Origin: Setomelanomma holmii | Taxonomy: Eukaryota > Ascomycota > Dothideomycetes > Pleosporales > Phaeosphaeriaceae | NCBI GenBank assembly: GCA_010015745.1 | Contig: ML978194.1 | Coordinates: 124,001 to 188,000, forward strand | Direction of reading: 5' to 3' | DNA: 64,000 bases | Program-made: the position numbers and the translations under genes | Notes under the pieces: generated by a model | The model's database searches: none | What the model saw: only the letters and a program-made list of their open reading frames with translations | Told to the model about the DNA's origin: nothing | Shown here: piece by piece, positions 22,373-33,637 of the stretch | Layout: the number at the start of each line of letters is the position of its first letter | Position numbering within the stretch: position 1 is the stretch's first letter

Positions 22373-23139
22373 GGGTATTGAGAGGGGAGCGATGAAAAGA
22401 AGGACATGAGCATATATGGCGTACTAAGCCTCTGAATGTATACATATGATTGTAACGAACTGTTTCAATTAAGCTTTGGCAATTCAGCAAGTCACATGAT
22501 GTACCTGTGAGCACCACATGATATGTTATATGGCAACTTGGAGACTAAGATGTGGACGCCACGACATCACTTCGACTGTTTTCGTGCGAATATGTCTGCT
22601 TCGCTTTCTTTACGAAGCCTGACAATGCCAGTCGATGGTGTGAGCACTGACCAAAATGGGACTAAAGTCACCACGATCATGCAAGACTTCGGTTCGGGAC
22701 ACGCACAATATGTTGTGCGACCTGCCACTTTCTATCCCTTCCGGACACCCTTCCTCCACGCCAAACAACACTCAAAGCCATTGAACAGATTCTCGCACTT
22801 CAACTCCGTCTCACCTGGACACGCACCAACACACTGAAGGACTACTCATCACACCAGAATGCACGAAATGGTTGAGGTGGAGACGCACATACTCGCGCAC
22901 GTTCTGCGCCACGACCATGACGAAATGTAGGTTACAAGACGTGCATCCCAAGAGCCATCAATGTCGAGCTCACGCGATCGTCAGTACCTTTCAAAACTAG
23001 CTACAATCGTCTCTACTTCGTCTTCCGGCTGAGATCAGAATCGAGATATACGAACATGCTCTTGGTGGCCGAGAGCTGACACTCAGACCCCTTCCCGATC
23101 TCACAAAGTCCGTTATCAGAGAGTCTATTCTTAGGGAGT
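22373..23139. other. Intergenic region
   Basis: No supportable gene. Short open frames in all six frames lack family features. This is the left end of a 2-kb zone that holds broken or borderline small genes. Confidence 0.35.
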
Positions 23140-23578
23140 GTGTCAAGTGAACAGGACATACCTCCAGGATCACCCGAATCCAAACCTATTCGCCATGGCT
23201 CATACCTGCCGTCAACAAAATCTTCTATTTTCCGGCTCAATGACTTCTTCGGGTCACCAGCTCAGTGCTTGCTGCTATCGGGGAAGCTCTCACGGACACA
23301 GAAAGATGCGATCAAGACAGTACGCATTAATACGACCATATTACGGGTTAATAAAAAGAGGCATAGATGCAGACCATGTGTTGAAAGAGTTCATCAACCA
23401 GCTGAGCCAACTCGCAGGCCTGGAACTGGTCATGGTCACAGTTTACTGGTCGCATCCTGTGAGCCGTGAGGCTCGTACGCGCTACTTGGAGATATTGAAG
23501 GCCGAGCGGGATAAAACCCTGCGCCGTCGGTTCGTCAAGATTGAATATGCAGCCCGAAAGCGTTCAAAATCCGCATAA
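23140..23578 (+). pseudogene. Broken small gene, two coding-like segments in different frames
   Basis: I do not recognise the family. One frame reads SSIFRLNDFFGSPAQ to DAIKTVRINTTILR. The next frame then continues with GLIKRGIDADHVLKEFINQL, a leucine-rich segment and a basic tail ending ARKRSKSA at the stop 23578. The two pieces abut near 23345 without a splice signal, which suggests a frameshift in a once-continuous gene. No start codon is supported. It could also be two chance frames. Neighbouring sequence to 24365 shows nothing better. Confidence 0.35.
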
Positions 23579-24364
23579 TAACCGCCCCGTAGGCAAGTAA
23601 CGAGGCTCGAGTTTTTAGCTGAGCAGATCGTGTAGAAAAGGGCCTCTTCGATTTCATATCTCCGACACCAGGCGACAAGATCGAGGACTTGGGATTAGCG
23701 ACCGCATGCTGCGTAATTCGAATCAGATATGAGGACTCAGGCGGACCGCTGTTTGGCCCCGTATAAGTTCGTAGGACAATAAGCCATATGAAGAAATGTT
23801 CCTGGAAGTACGCTGGTCGAACCCGATCGAATACCACAGGGTCTCCACATGAGCTTAGTCTTTGTCATGCGCGAATTCATAGAATCATGGGATGGACGAT
23901 CCATGTCAGGCCATGCGGAGCATGAGCAGCGCCAGGTGAAACCTTTGAATGGCAATCACGATAGGACACAACCATAAAGAGCGATGAGCTGGAATTGACA
24001 GTCAACCACGCGAACGAAAGTTCTACCTATAGCACGTCACGTTCATTTATAGCTAGCGATGCAGCACAAAGGATTGGCTTGTTGCTATTCTGAAGCTCTC
24101 ATACCCATTGTAGGCTCTCCTTCCAGGCGATTAGCCCGTGATGGCAGTGACCTTTCTTCACCGTCGCCTTCACCTCACCTTAACGGAACTATCCGCATAT
24201 ATACCCCCTTCCCCACTATGGTCTCTACCACCAAACCACCAACCGCATTCCGAATAGCCTCCAATTCTTGTACCCAGTGAAAACAAGGAGATGAGAAATA
24301 TGCCAGAAGAGCCTCGCCTGGGCACAGGTTTTGCGTCCGTCGTCCAAGACATCATGTAGGTACC
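23579..24364. other. Intergenic region
   Basis: No supportable gene or repeat was recognised. Confidence 0.35.
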
Positions 24365-24868
24365 ATGCTCCCAAATCCTGGCCACAGACTGAACCCTCTA
24401 AGCACGGCCGAGAACCAACAATCTTCACCACTGCTCCGCTTACCAGCCGAACTGCGTAATGTCATCTTCAGATACGCTATTAGCGGTCAGGACGTCCGTA
24501 TGTCCTAGAGCAAAAGCACATTCAACCAAATCGCAGCCTACTACAAGCCAATCAGCGACATCAGTGCTCTGTGGCGGCCGGCCACGGAACTCACAGCCAT
24601 CTCAGCCAATTGTCGCCAGATGTACGCCGAGACACATCACCTGCTGTTCACCCTCGAGAACGAGTTTAGCGGGCAGACGCTGTGGGGTCTAGACGAACTA
24701 GTGAGGCGGCTAAGTGAGAAGCAGCAGGTAATAATCGGGCTGAATACACAGGGCCCCGAGCTATGGGAAGTTGGGCGGAGGGTTCTGCTTCATGCATGTG
24801 CGGAACTAGCTGATGAGACATCTGGGAATGTGTCAGGCATGGTAATGAATGTATCGAGTCGGCAATGA
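24365..24868 (+). CDS. Small LPAELRN-type (F-box/2EXR-like) protein with a 39-nt intron or an in-frame stop
   Basis: An ATG at 24365 opens a frame with LLRLPAELRNVIFRYAI, the start motif of a large family of small fungal F-box-like/2EXR proteins. TAG at 24506 stops it, yet the same frame continues with LTAISANCRQMYAETHHLLF, the second family motif (CRQ-Y-ET), to a stop at 24868. A 39-nt intron (24498-24536, GTATGT to GCAG) would remove the stop and keep frame, giving 154 aa. That is shorter than the other introns here (minimum 42 nt), so a recent nonsense mutation is the alternative. The function of this family is mostly unknown. Confidence 0.55.
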
Positions 24869-25028
24869 CGAATCGAAGCCATCCAAGACTGTATGTCGGT
24901 GCTCGAATATATGACCAGGGTGTACTGAAGCGGAATAGAGGAGGTCAAACAAAGCGCTGAACTTGATAATTGAATATGTCACCAAAGCTGAATGAAACAG
25001 GGAGTTGTCCAGAATTTCCATCTCCCAT

Positions 25029-25980
25029 TCAATCATACACATTCGGCGCAAACTCCAATTTTAACGCCCTCACGGTATCCCAGCAATGCCCCAATACCAA
25101 CTTCGCCCCCGTCCTCTTCTTCAGACTCTTAATCATCTGATGGCTCTTGACCCACTCCGCATGTTCCCTCGCCAACCACCCTTGCGGCACATCTTGCTCG
25201 AAATTCTCCTTCACATGATACTGATCGCTCGTGAAGATCCACGTCCCGCTATTCTTCAAATTGACCTGCATAATGCTCAACCCCGGTGTATGTCCTGGTG
25301 CATGATGCATATTAATTCCTGGCGCAATTTCGTAGTAGGATCCGTGGAATGGGACCCAATTTATGTCGAAAGTTAGGTAGTGCGGGAGATATACGCCGAG
25401 ATCAGTCTTCGTAGCGACGGAGTAAAACGCGTATTTGAGCTCCAACTCATGCACATACACCGGCACATTCTTCCCCTTGAAATACTCCAGCCCACCACTG
25501 TGATCGAGATGCAAATGCCCGATAATTACCATCTTGACGTCTTCGATCTTGTGCCCTGTTAGTGCAATCTGCGCGTCGAGGTTCATGGATGAGTCGTAGT
25601 CGACGCGTGAGAAAACGTCCTGGACAGGCGCGCCGACGATTTCGGGGTAGTGCTCGCCGCCGCCGGTCTCGTAGAGGATTAGGCCTTCGGTGGGGTGCAA
25701 GACTAGGTAGGCGAGCATGATTAGGCGCCGGCGTTGGTTGATGGGGTTGGGGTTTGAGAGCGAGGAGGCGTTGGCGGCGCGCATGAACCAGCCGTTGTCA
25801 CATTCTAGGTCGCCGAGGTGGAGAACCTGGTGGTTGGGTAAGGGAGTTCTTGCTTGCGAGGAATAGTGTGCTTGCGTACCCACATCTTGGTTCCCTGGAA
25901 TTAGTTAGCATTGTTGTGTTCCAACACGTCGACTTGTATACCTCAGGGGCCTGGTTGATCAGATCTAACGAGGTCGCCAT
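25029..25980 (-). CDS. Lactonase-like metallo-beta-lactamase-fold hydrolase
   Basis: The fold and motifs match N-acyl homoserine lactonase-type enzymes: HLHLDHSGG (HXHXDH), HAPGHTPG, TSDQYH and the C-terminal GHCWDTV provide the two-metal ligands. The early segment VLHLGDLECDNGWFMRAANA is also typical. The main exon is 25029-25826. An upstream exon 25942-25980 (MATSLDLINQAPE) joins it in phase 0 at a CAG before VLHLGD, giving 278 aa and a 115-nt intron. A better-looking acceptor (CTAACTAATTCCAG, ending at 25895) lies inside that intron but leads out of frame to a stop. The substrate is unknown; fungal relatives may open lactones other than bacterial signals. Confidence 0.82.
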
Positions 25981-26919
25981 CTTGTTGTTTGTGGTTGTGG
26001 TGCACGTTGATGTCTCCAAGATGCCTACTTCTTATATCCGTGACATTAATGCCGACACGGCACAAGTCGTCATTCTGGTCGATCGGATGGTCTCCTCCTT
26101 GGTTCCCCGCAGTCTTGAGCTCCTACCGTTCTGGCAATCCGAATGACTTCAGCGTAGAATAACGCTTAGAAAGAGGGGTAGCTTCCTCCCATTGCCCCAC
26201 GACTTTCGACCTTCAAAGTCCAAGGTGGGGCCACCTCGTATAGGCCACTTTCCTGTTGGATGCGTGCATTATCATGGAAGCATCTTGGTTGGCGAAAGAG
26301 GGTGATTTTCAATCATACAACAGGAGACTATCCGCGGCCGACAGAACTTGGTTGTTGTAAAGTAGCGCCTGGTGAGACTGAGCGTACTTGTGCTGCTCTA
26401 TGAAGGATTCATCGAGCGACCACCAGGTCAAGAGATAAGCTTGTAGTTGGAGATGTGAATGTGTCGTTGATGCTGAGGTAGTCCGTGCGCAATATTCATG
26501 GATATCGCGAACCGGCATGGTGCCTCGAAGATACTTATTTCGGGCTGCCAAACATGGGTATGTCGAAGTTCCAATGAGCTGTTCTGTGTATCGTTGACGA
26601 GTCCCAGATGACATGCTTAATCCGATGTCTGATAAGGAGTGGATATGATGTCGTCTTCAAGATGAGGCTGTGCGGCTCTGCCCATGCAATGGTTCTGGAA
26701 AGGGTGAGTGCTCCTCAATGGTTCTAAGCGAGTATCTCAATGACTTTGTCTTACTCACAGCACGTGCGGAAGTTGCCGACAAGGTCTCTTTGTTGTTGTG
26801 GACGGAATCAGCTGCTTCGCCAGCCTGTGTGCAAAGAGCGACATGGTCGTAACAAGACAAAGAAAGATGCCGCCCAAGAACACTGTCGTCACAGCTCGCC
26901 ACACTTGCCCTCGAGCGCA
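25981..26919. promoter_or_regulatory. Divergent intergenic region
   Basis: About 940 bases between two divergent genes. A 101-codon minus-strand frame (26309-26614) and a hydrophobic minus-strand frame (26755-26955) are present but unsupported. It should hold both promoters. Confidence 0.35.
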
Positions 26920-28413
26920 ATGCGTTGCGCTGCATCTGCCAAAGTTTCCGGACACTTAATCGGCGCGATGGTCGACGAGACAAAAGACTACTACGACTTG
27001 CCCACAGAATGGCTGCCAACAGCAAATTTCGCAGGTCGACCAACAAGCGAGATCAGCGAGCTCAACCTCATGGATGGCCTTTGGACCTTCATCATCTCGT
27101 CATCCTCTTCATCGTCTTCGTCTGAAGTTGAAGACGGTCCGACTCAGAGCTCGCGCAACACAGTCAAGTCGTCGCACACTGAGCCGGATGCTCTGCAACA
27201 ACCTTCTCTTGAAATGGCCTCTCCAGGCGATGTTTCACCAAAGGCTAGAGGTAGACGCTTGAGCGATGACGTGAAGGTTATGGAGCGGCCACGATTGCGA
27301 AAGAAATCGGCAACTACACCTCCAGGTGGATTTGGCATGCCCGACCATGCACCGCAGCTGCCGAGGCGTGCAGTTAGTGCGAGGCAAGGGCGATCGAACA
27401 CGACCAAGAAGAGAAATCCAAAGCCATACGTTGCGGGGATGTCGCTTTTGGCTGCTAGAGAGGAGGGAGGGAATGGAGCAGGGGGACCGGTTGTGCAGCA
27501 CGCTCCTCCCACTGGAGCACTACCACAACCACAACAGACCAGACACCAGAGCGAAGATGCTCAAAATGGGAGGGATGCACGACTTTCAGATTCGTTCTCG
27601 CAGAAAGCGCGAGTCAGAAAGACCTTGGTCGACAAGAACCTTCAGAGGTTGGACATTCGCATCGTGGACTTCGAAGCGCGTGGGCTTTTGAGCTCTCCTT
27701 TGTCGATGTTGAATACCCCTCGCGAGCTATATGTAATTCCAGAGCAACAGCCCATGCGTCAAAACCCTACCAGTCCTCAACCGATAGATGCGCGCAGGTC
27801 AATATTGCACTGTCTCTCAAAGTCCACCTCATCCACTCGACACCCGAAGGCGCAGGAACGGCGTAAGTCGAAACACCAGGAGAAAATAAGAGAGTATAGT
27901 CGGCCTGAACGGCAGCGAATATACTTGCCAGGCACGATATGTCTCGAAGAAGATCCTGCAATGCTGCGAAGAGACTCGGTCGCTACGCGAGATCCATTCG
28001 ACAAGGCCATTAAGCCACGAGGCAAGAGCTTCTCGGATATGGTCATGCTCGATGGCATAACGATGTATTTCGAGGAGTTCAATATCATCCAGGAAGCTAC
28101 AGAGCAGTGTTTGGACCAGTATTGGTGTGACACGAGTCGAGGACAACATCGTGCTGCAGGCTCAAGACCAAGCAGTGTCACGAGCGTGGAAGAGCCCACT
28201 CCAAAGAGCCCTAGAAAGCCGCAGAGTGGTCGAAGTCCACACAACTCACGGTTCTCCTTTTCCTCGACATCGTCCACCTCTTCACAACCACGTGCTGGTA
28301 CGCCTACAGTGCGCCAGCGCGACAGACTCAGAAAGCTGTTGTCGCCGGTTTTCCCCGGCTCAGCCTTCTTGAAGTCGTCGACAGATTGGGGCGAAAAGAC
28401 CGACCACTCGTGA
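26920..28413 (+). CDS. Unrecognised basic, Ser/Pro-rich protein
   Basis: I do not recognise this protein. It is one uninterrupted exon of up to 497 aa from the ATG at 26920; the ATG at 26968 (MVDETKDYYDLPTEWLP) is an alternative. It is largely disordered. A nine-serine run lies near residues 60-68, and there are many Arg/Lys-Ser phosphorylation-like sites. Two better-ordered segments are seen: VDKNLQRLDIRIVDFEARGL and MVMLDGITMYFEEFNIIQEA with QCLDQYW after it. The end is RQRDRLRKLLSPVFPGSAFL. The frame is open well past the ATG on the 5' side, so the start is uncertain. Coding status is supported by length and codon pattern. Confidence 0.7.
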   Translation: MRCAASAKVSGHLIGAMVDETKDYYDLPTEWLPTANFAGRPTSEISELNLMDGLWTFIISSSSSSSSSEVEDGPTQSSRNTVKSSHTEPDALQQPSLEMASPGDVSPKARGRRLSDDVKVMERPRLRKKSATTPPGGFGMPDHAPQLPRRAVSARQGRSNTTKKRNPKPYVAGMSLLAAREEGGNGAGGPVVQHAPPTGALPQPQQTRHQSEDAQNGRDARLSDSFSQKARVRKTLVDKNLQRLDIRIVDFEARGLLSSPLSMLNTPRELYVIPEQQPMRQNPTSPQPIDARRSILHCLSKSTSSTRHPKAQERRKSKHQEKIREYSRPERQRIYLPGTICLEEDPAMLRRDSVATRDPFDKAIKPRGKSFSDMVMLDGITMYFEEFNIIQEATEQCLDQYWCDTSRGQHRAAGSRPSSVTSVEEPTPKSPRKPQSGRSPHNSRFSFSSTSSTSSQPRAGTPTVRQRDRLRKLLSPVFPGSAFLKSSTDWGEKTDHS

Positions 28414-29302
28414 TCGCCAATAAGTAGAGTTTGGAAGACGGAATAATGAAACCTAATTTGACAGGGACTTCTGATCGAGATTACGAAATTGGTTGGCTTT
28501 GTGATGTCCTTCGAAAATGCTGATGACTTCTCGGAGCCTGATCAGGTAGTTCGCGATGCACATCAGATGTTTGAGCGCGGCACGAAGGATCAGCTCTGTC
28601 TGGACTCAGCCATCTCATGCGAATGCTAACTGCTTGAAGGGCGTTGAAAGCTGATCCGGTGCGACGCTGGGTAAGGCCCTTGGTTGGATGACGATCTCCA
28701 CGCCGCTTCTTGGGTTGCACCAGAAAGGTTGGCGGCCCAGCAAGTGGAGGACTCGCGCTGCCACTGACCGCAGAAGTCGCCAGATGCGATGGGTTGCATA
28801 AAAGTGGTTGCCCTTCCACCAAGCGATAGGGTTGATGCTTGTCCCGCGCGACAAGGGTCGGCCCATCAGCTTCCGGCACGAAAAACAAGGCAGCGAATCA
28901 CCTTCACACCCACCCCTTTCTATCCAATTATACTTCATACGGCCCGTCGCGATCACCAGCTTGCTTGCCCTTATCGAGCTTGGCGTGGCCTTCTGTCCAC
29001 CGCTCAGCGCGGGCTGCAGTCGTCAGAGTCCTCCGACTCGAGCCAGCGCATCGTCCACGTCGCCCACACACAGGTGGGCTAAAAGCCCGTCATTCCCTCT
29101 CGACCCGCTACAACACTTGTTGATCGTCTTACTATTCTCCATTACCCCATTCGTCTTCTCCGTGACCTCCTCGACAATCATCGTCTCATACTGTAAGTGA
29201 TCTTCTGCACCGTGGACGGTCTTTTGAACGTTGTTGCTGATCACCGTTACCGCGCAGTTTGCTTCTTACAGCACCATATCTACATTCCATCTATAAACCA
29301 CC
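28414..29302. promoter_or_regulatory. Intergenic region upstream of the C2H2 factor gene
   Basis: About 890 bases, with a pyrimidine-rich stretch before 29303 that looks like a 5' leader. An intron in the leader is possible (GTAAGT at 29193). No gene was recognised. Confidence 0.35.
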
Positions 29303-31171
29303 ATGCCTTCGACGATGATGTTTGGTAGTAGTGATGACGCCGATCATGTTCTCGAGCAGACCAAGCATAACTTCATGCTCCTGTCGAATGAGCAGCGCCA
29401 GGAGTTCATCTCAACCCTCGGTAGCAATGCATTCGGCACCTCGCAAGCGACCATGGCCCAGCAAACACCGCGAACGATGCCTTCGGCTTCGCTATCGGCG
29501 CAATTTCCAGTATGGACACACTTTTGGTCTTCATCTCCATCCTCTAACACTCACTAGTCGTCGAGTTACGAATATACGGCGCGCAATCCTTCCGCACCTG
29601 ACATGGGCCGCTCAGTCTCAGCGTCTTCGGATATGCATGCTCTCCAACGATCAAACTCCTCCATGTCTGCCTGGCAGGCATCATCACAAGATTCGACGAG
29701 TGCTTACACACACTACTCGAACGCCTCTTCCCAAGATCAATCGACTCTGCAATCTATCGCCGAGTCTACCTCATACAACGACAACACGGTTGAGTGGACC
29801 CCTGACGACTACGTCGCCAACAACTGTGTCGAGCAAGCAAGCTCATTGTCTCTCCCCAATCATCCGCAGCAATTGCAACTGACTTCGACTTTCCAGTGGG
29901 GCTTGTCTCCGGACGGCTCCACTTCGCCTAGTACGCCGTCAACTGCTCTGATGACTCCTGTTACTTATGCAAGTAACATGAGCCGTCAGGGTAGTTACAA
30001 CCCGCAATTCCTTGAAGACACATCTATGTTGCGCATTCAATCTGATTCTTCTTTTGCGTTTCCTGCCCCATCTGATGATGGGGCTTTTCCTTATTCTCTC
30101 AATGTCGATTCCAAGGCCATCAGCAGTTATGTTGATGGCTCTCTGTTTTCTCCCTTCTCTGGTTCACCCAGTGAAGTTTTTCTTTCTGCTTTACATTCTG
30201 CTCCTGTAGGTGCGCAAGCAATTGCGACACCAGAAAACGACATGCCGTACCTGGCGGAGGATATGCGGAGGTCGGCTTCAGCAACATCTGACGAGAGCAA
30301 TGCGAGCGACGCTTCGGCACCATCCTCAACCTGCTCTCGCCAATCGCGACGCGAAAGCGAGATCAGCGCTGCCGCCGCTCGCAAGATTGCCCCAAAAGCA
30401 ATCGAGATCAATCATCAGACCGAGTCTGCACCATCAAATGCTCAGATGGCAAGGATAAGGTCTGAGGACGGATCGTCCAAAACTGTTGGTGTCATCACTA
30501 AAACGCCTTATGTGCGCCCCCAGCATCCCAAGATCATGTGCCAGTACTGCAATGAGAGGCCTGAAGGCTTCCGAGGCACGCATGAGCTCGAACGTCACGT
30601 TGCTCGCGCTCATGCGCCAAGTAGGAAGGGCTACATTTGCATCGATGGCTCTGCTGATAAGCAGTTTCTCGCTAGATGCAAACACTGCAAGAACAAGAAG
30701 GTTTATGGTGCTTACTACAACGCTGCTGCCCACTTGCGTCGCGCTCACTTCCACCCACGCAAGCGGGGTAGGAAGGGCAAGAATGATGAGAAGCGTGGCG
30801 GCATTGGTGGTGGAGATGATCCGCCGATGGATTATCTCAAGATGCATTGGATCAGGGAGATCGATGTCGACAACAACCCCACGCCATCTTCGCCCGCGTG
30901 CTCTTCCGACGACGCGAACGACCATGTCGATACCTCGTACCAATCGATCTTCAAGACTGACGCTGCCGCCGTCTCGTACCCTGCTCAGCAGGCCATGCCT
31001 TTGGCAATGACCAACCAAGTCCACATCAACGCCAATCAGTTTGTGGACTATAGCATGTCTGCACAACTTAGTGAGCCAGTAATGTTTGATGCGAATACGC
31101 TCAACTCGTATGACAACATCGCCCCTTCGACAACCGACATGAATAGTTTTCAGTTCGACGCGTACATGTGA
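29303..31171 (+). CDS. C2H2 zinc-finger protein (probable transcription factor)
   Basis: Exons 29303-29509 and 29558-31171, with a 48-nt intron (GTATGG, CTAAC, TAG), give 606 aa. The N-terminal two thirds are Ser/Gln/Thr-rich and likely transactivating. Two C2H2 fingers lie near residues 390-465: KIMCQYCNERPEGF with ELERHVARAH, and CKHCKNKKVYGAYYNAAAHL with RRAHF. The second has the YGAYYNAAAHLRR core seen in a fungal group of C2H2 factors. A basic patch follows (HPRKRGRKGKNDEKRGG), possibly a nuclear signal. The target genes are unknown. The intron joins in phase 0 and removes the stop after the first exon. Confidence 0.87.
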
Positions 31172-31892
31172 AAACATGTATGCTTTCTCTTCTGTCTTCT
31201 TTCTTTTCATGCATGTATGTAACGTTGGGCTTTTTTGGTGTATTGACCACCAGCCTCCCTATCCATGATCGAGAAGCTGAGGTAGGCCTGCACCATGGCG
31301 TTCTGGATTTGATTATGTCGCAACGTTCTGGCATGTCTAACGTTGGTGGAGACGTGTACGAGTTTCTTATCGTACATCACGCCTGTTCTTTCTTTCTACT
31401 TTACTGTCTCTTGGTCACGGAAGTAGTGCATGCTTCTTTGTTGCCATTTCGCATCCTGACCTTTGTACAACGTCGTAATGGCATTTATTCCTAGCTGCAG
31501 CTACGTACTCCATGAGCTCTCAATCACTCTACCGAGATCAACTTCTTGCTGTCCGCATTGATATTCGTGCTTCGATCAGATCATCACGCACTCGGAGTCG
31601 ATTGCGTGTGGTCAACGCCGAAGAGCAAGTGCACGTCAAACGCGACTCGACTATGCACGTAACGTAGACTACTTCCAAGTTTTCAAGCTTCTCTCACTAC
31701 CTTCGCCCCAGCTAGCTCCATTCTCGCCGACCCCACACTCATGCTACCTTATTCGTGTGCTTCATCGTTATCACTCCCAACCACTTTGACCACGACTCCA
31801 CGCTTTCCTCAATCTAACAACTCCTGGCCTACAGACTCAACCTCACGCCGCAGGGCAGCAGCGACAATCAGCACCCACATCAGTAAAGTCAA
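31172..31892. other. Intergenic region
   Basis: This holds the 3' end of the C2H2 gene and the approach to a broken gene. No supportable gene was seen. Confidence 0.35.
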
Positions 31893-32644
31893 CATGAGCA
31901 CTATACCTCAAGACACCGCAGCCCTGTAAGTAGCTAAACTCTCCGTGTGTGTCAGCCTATGCTCGAGAACACTACCTAATGACACCCAGCACCGCCCGAA
32001 ACCAAGCAACGTCCCCTCTTCTCAGTCTCCCCGCTGAGATTCGCAATTATATTCTACTCCTACCTGTTCAGTGTCGGCGAAGTCAAGATCCGCACAGCCC
32101 GCCAGCACGCCGACGTTGCGGCCCCAATTGGTTAGAATCCTCGACAATGGTATCAACCTCCCACGTGGCACTACTCGATGGTGCACTACTTGACGGTGCA
32201 CTACGCGGCGGCCGAGAGACTTGCCTTGGTCATGTCCTGTCGACAAGTCTATGACGAGACCCGAGCTCTCCCGTCTGCGCTCAACGTCATCAAGGGAAGG
32301 CCCGCACAGTTTATGAGGCACTGTTGAGTCTCGAGTCATGGCAATGGAATGCTATCACGGGCTTGAAACTATCTGTGAGAAATGAGGAATTCGAGTGGGG
32401 ATACGATGAGAACCAACTAGAAATACATTCGGCCTTCCACGATATGCTCTGCAGGCTAGGCAGAATGGAGAGACTCAGACAGCTGACGATCGTGTGGGCT
32501 GGCAGACCGTTCGCAGTGGCCCAGAACAAGAGATACAAGGAGCAGCTAGCGGAGTTGTGTAAGTCGAGCCTCTATAATGACGATGTCAGGTCAGCATTGA
32601 GATACCACCGGCTTGGTCCAGGGCGGCATTCGTCGAGCTGTTGA
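31893..32644 (+). pseudogene. Frameshifted LPAEIRN-type (F-box/2EXR-like) gene
   Basis: The start looks intact: MSTIPQDTAAL, an intron 31927-31990 (GTAAGT to CCCAG, CTAAT branch), then TARNQATSPLLSLPAEIRNY. After that the homologous reading jumps frames. YLFSVGEVKIRTARQHADV ends at a stop in a second frame. LALVMSCRQVYDETRALPSAL occurs further on. TVYEALLSLESWQWNAITGL then continues in yet another frame to DVRSALRYH. The last segments match the gene at 33218 (CRQIYVETRALPFSLNV; LECWQWTAITNLKL), which shows the pieces were once one protein. At least two frameshifts cannot be removed by plausible introns. I call it a decayed paralogue. Confidence 0.65.
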
Positions 32645-33217
32645 GTGAAGGATTGTACGGCTAGAGGAATGGAGAGTGCATCCTGCAAGGAAGTGATCGT
32701 CTTCTTACAGCTGAGCTACCCCTGTTCACGGAGTAGGTTGAAGCTACGATCGGGTTCTGCAACGGATCGTGAGATTGGTGAGCTGCTGCATTTCGTATGG
32801 CGGCAAAGATAGCGTCAACAGCAAGATTTTCGGACAAGGTCGACACCTTCCTAGGTCTAGATAATGCCAATACTGTCTCCGATAAGGTAGTACGATAGGC
32901 CAGCTGATCAGGGCACATAGTAGATATGAATCCGCATGACATGGCATTCTGATGGAGCGGGTTCGACAGTGGAACTGGGAGAGACGTGAAAGACAATGCG
33001 AAAGAACGGTCTGACCTGATCAAATCCTGGAGATGATGTAAAGTTTGGTGACAATGCTCTTGTCTGTTTTCACGTTTGTGACTTACGCTCGCTTTCACTG
33101 GTCTCGTTATATACCACTTAGCATTTCTCCTCTTCCACGATTGGCCGCATTCAACCCTTTACTTCGATGTACTCTCAATATTAAGCTGTCCAAAGCCCTT
33201 CAACAGCAACAGCAACA
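32645..33217. other. Intergenic region between two paralogues
   Basis: No supportable gene; minus-strand frames of up to 145 codons here lack features. It separates the broken copy from the partly intact one. Confidence 0.35.
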
Positions 33218-33637
33218 ATGACCGAGCCGACTATCAATGACGACATGACCGCCTTGTCAGAAAACCTCCAAGTTCTGTACTTTCGACATCCCCGACGCCT
33301 GCGCGAGTTACCCATCTGGACCTGTCCAGTGGCTGCCAATCTGACGCTACTCGGCACATGTCGACAGATTTACGTGGAGACTCGCGCTCTACCTTTCTCG
33401 CTGAACGTCACTCGAGGGGATGCTGAAAACGTTTACCAAGCATGCTTAGATCTTGAATGCTGGCAATGGACCGCCATCACTAACCTGAAACTTTACATTC
33501 GAGATGGTGAGATTCACATCGATCACGATAATGACCAGCGGGTGACGGCTCGGTCATCCTTTGAGCAGGGACTTCGGAAGCTGAGCAAGAGCAAGGCACT
33601 TAGACAATTGGTGCTAGTCTGGGCTCCCAGACGTTGA
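33218..33637 (+). CDS. Truncated paralogue of the LPAE[LI]RN-type family
   Basis: This 139-aa frame keeps the family's CRQIYVETRALPFSLNV and LECWQWTAITNLKLYIRDGE segments and ends in LRQLVLVWAPRR. It lacks the N-terminal LPAE[LI]RN motif, which suggests N-terminal loss. A second coding-like stretch in another frame follows at once (VDKVMMEECKANWENDRVE to a stop near 33725), so the C-terminus seems shifted by an indel. It is the best-preserved member of the local pair, but may also be non-functional. The function of this family is unknown. Confidence 0.5.
   Translation: MTEPTINDDMTALSENLQVLYFRHPRRLRELPIWTCPVAANLTLLGTCRQIYVETRALPFSLNVTRGDAENVYQACLDLECWQWTAITNLKLYIRDGEIHIDHDNDQRVTARSSFEQGLRKLSKSKALRQLVLVWAPRR

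Noticed and set aside
26309..26614. 101-codon minus-strand frame
   Set aside because: No motif, no splice context and no conserved-looking segment; it lies in a likely promoter region.
26755..26955. Minus-strand frame with a hydrophobic stretch, possible small membrane protein
   Set aside because: Only 66 codons, no recognised family, and it overlaps the 5' region of the plus-strand gene; hydrophobicity alone is weak evidence.
30434..31210. 258-codon minus-strand open frame
   Set aside because: It is antisense to the C2H2 zinc-finger exon.
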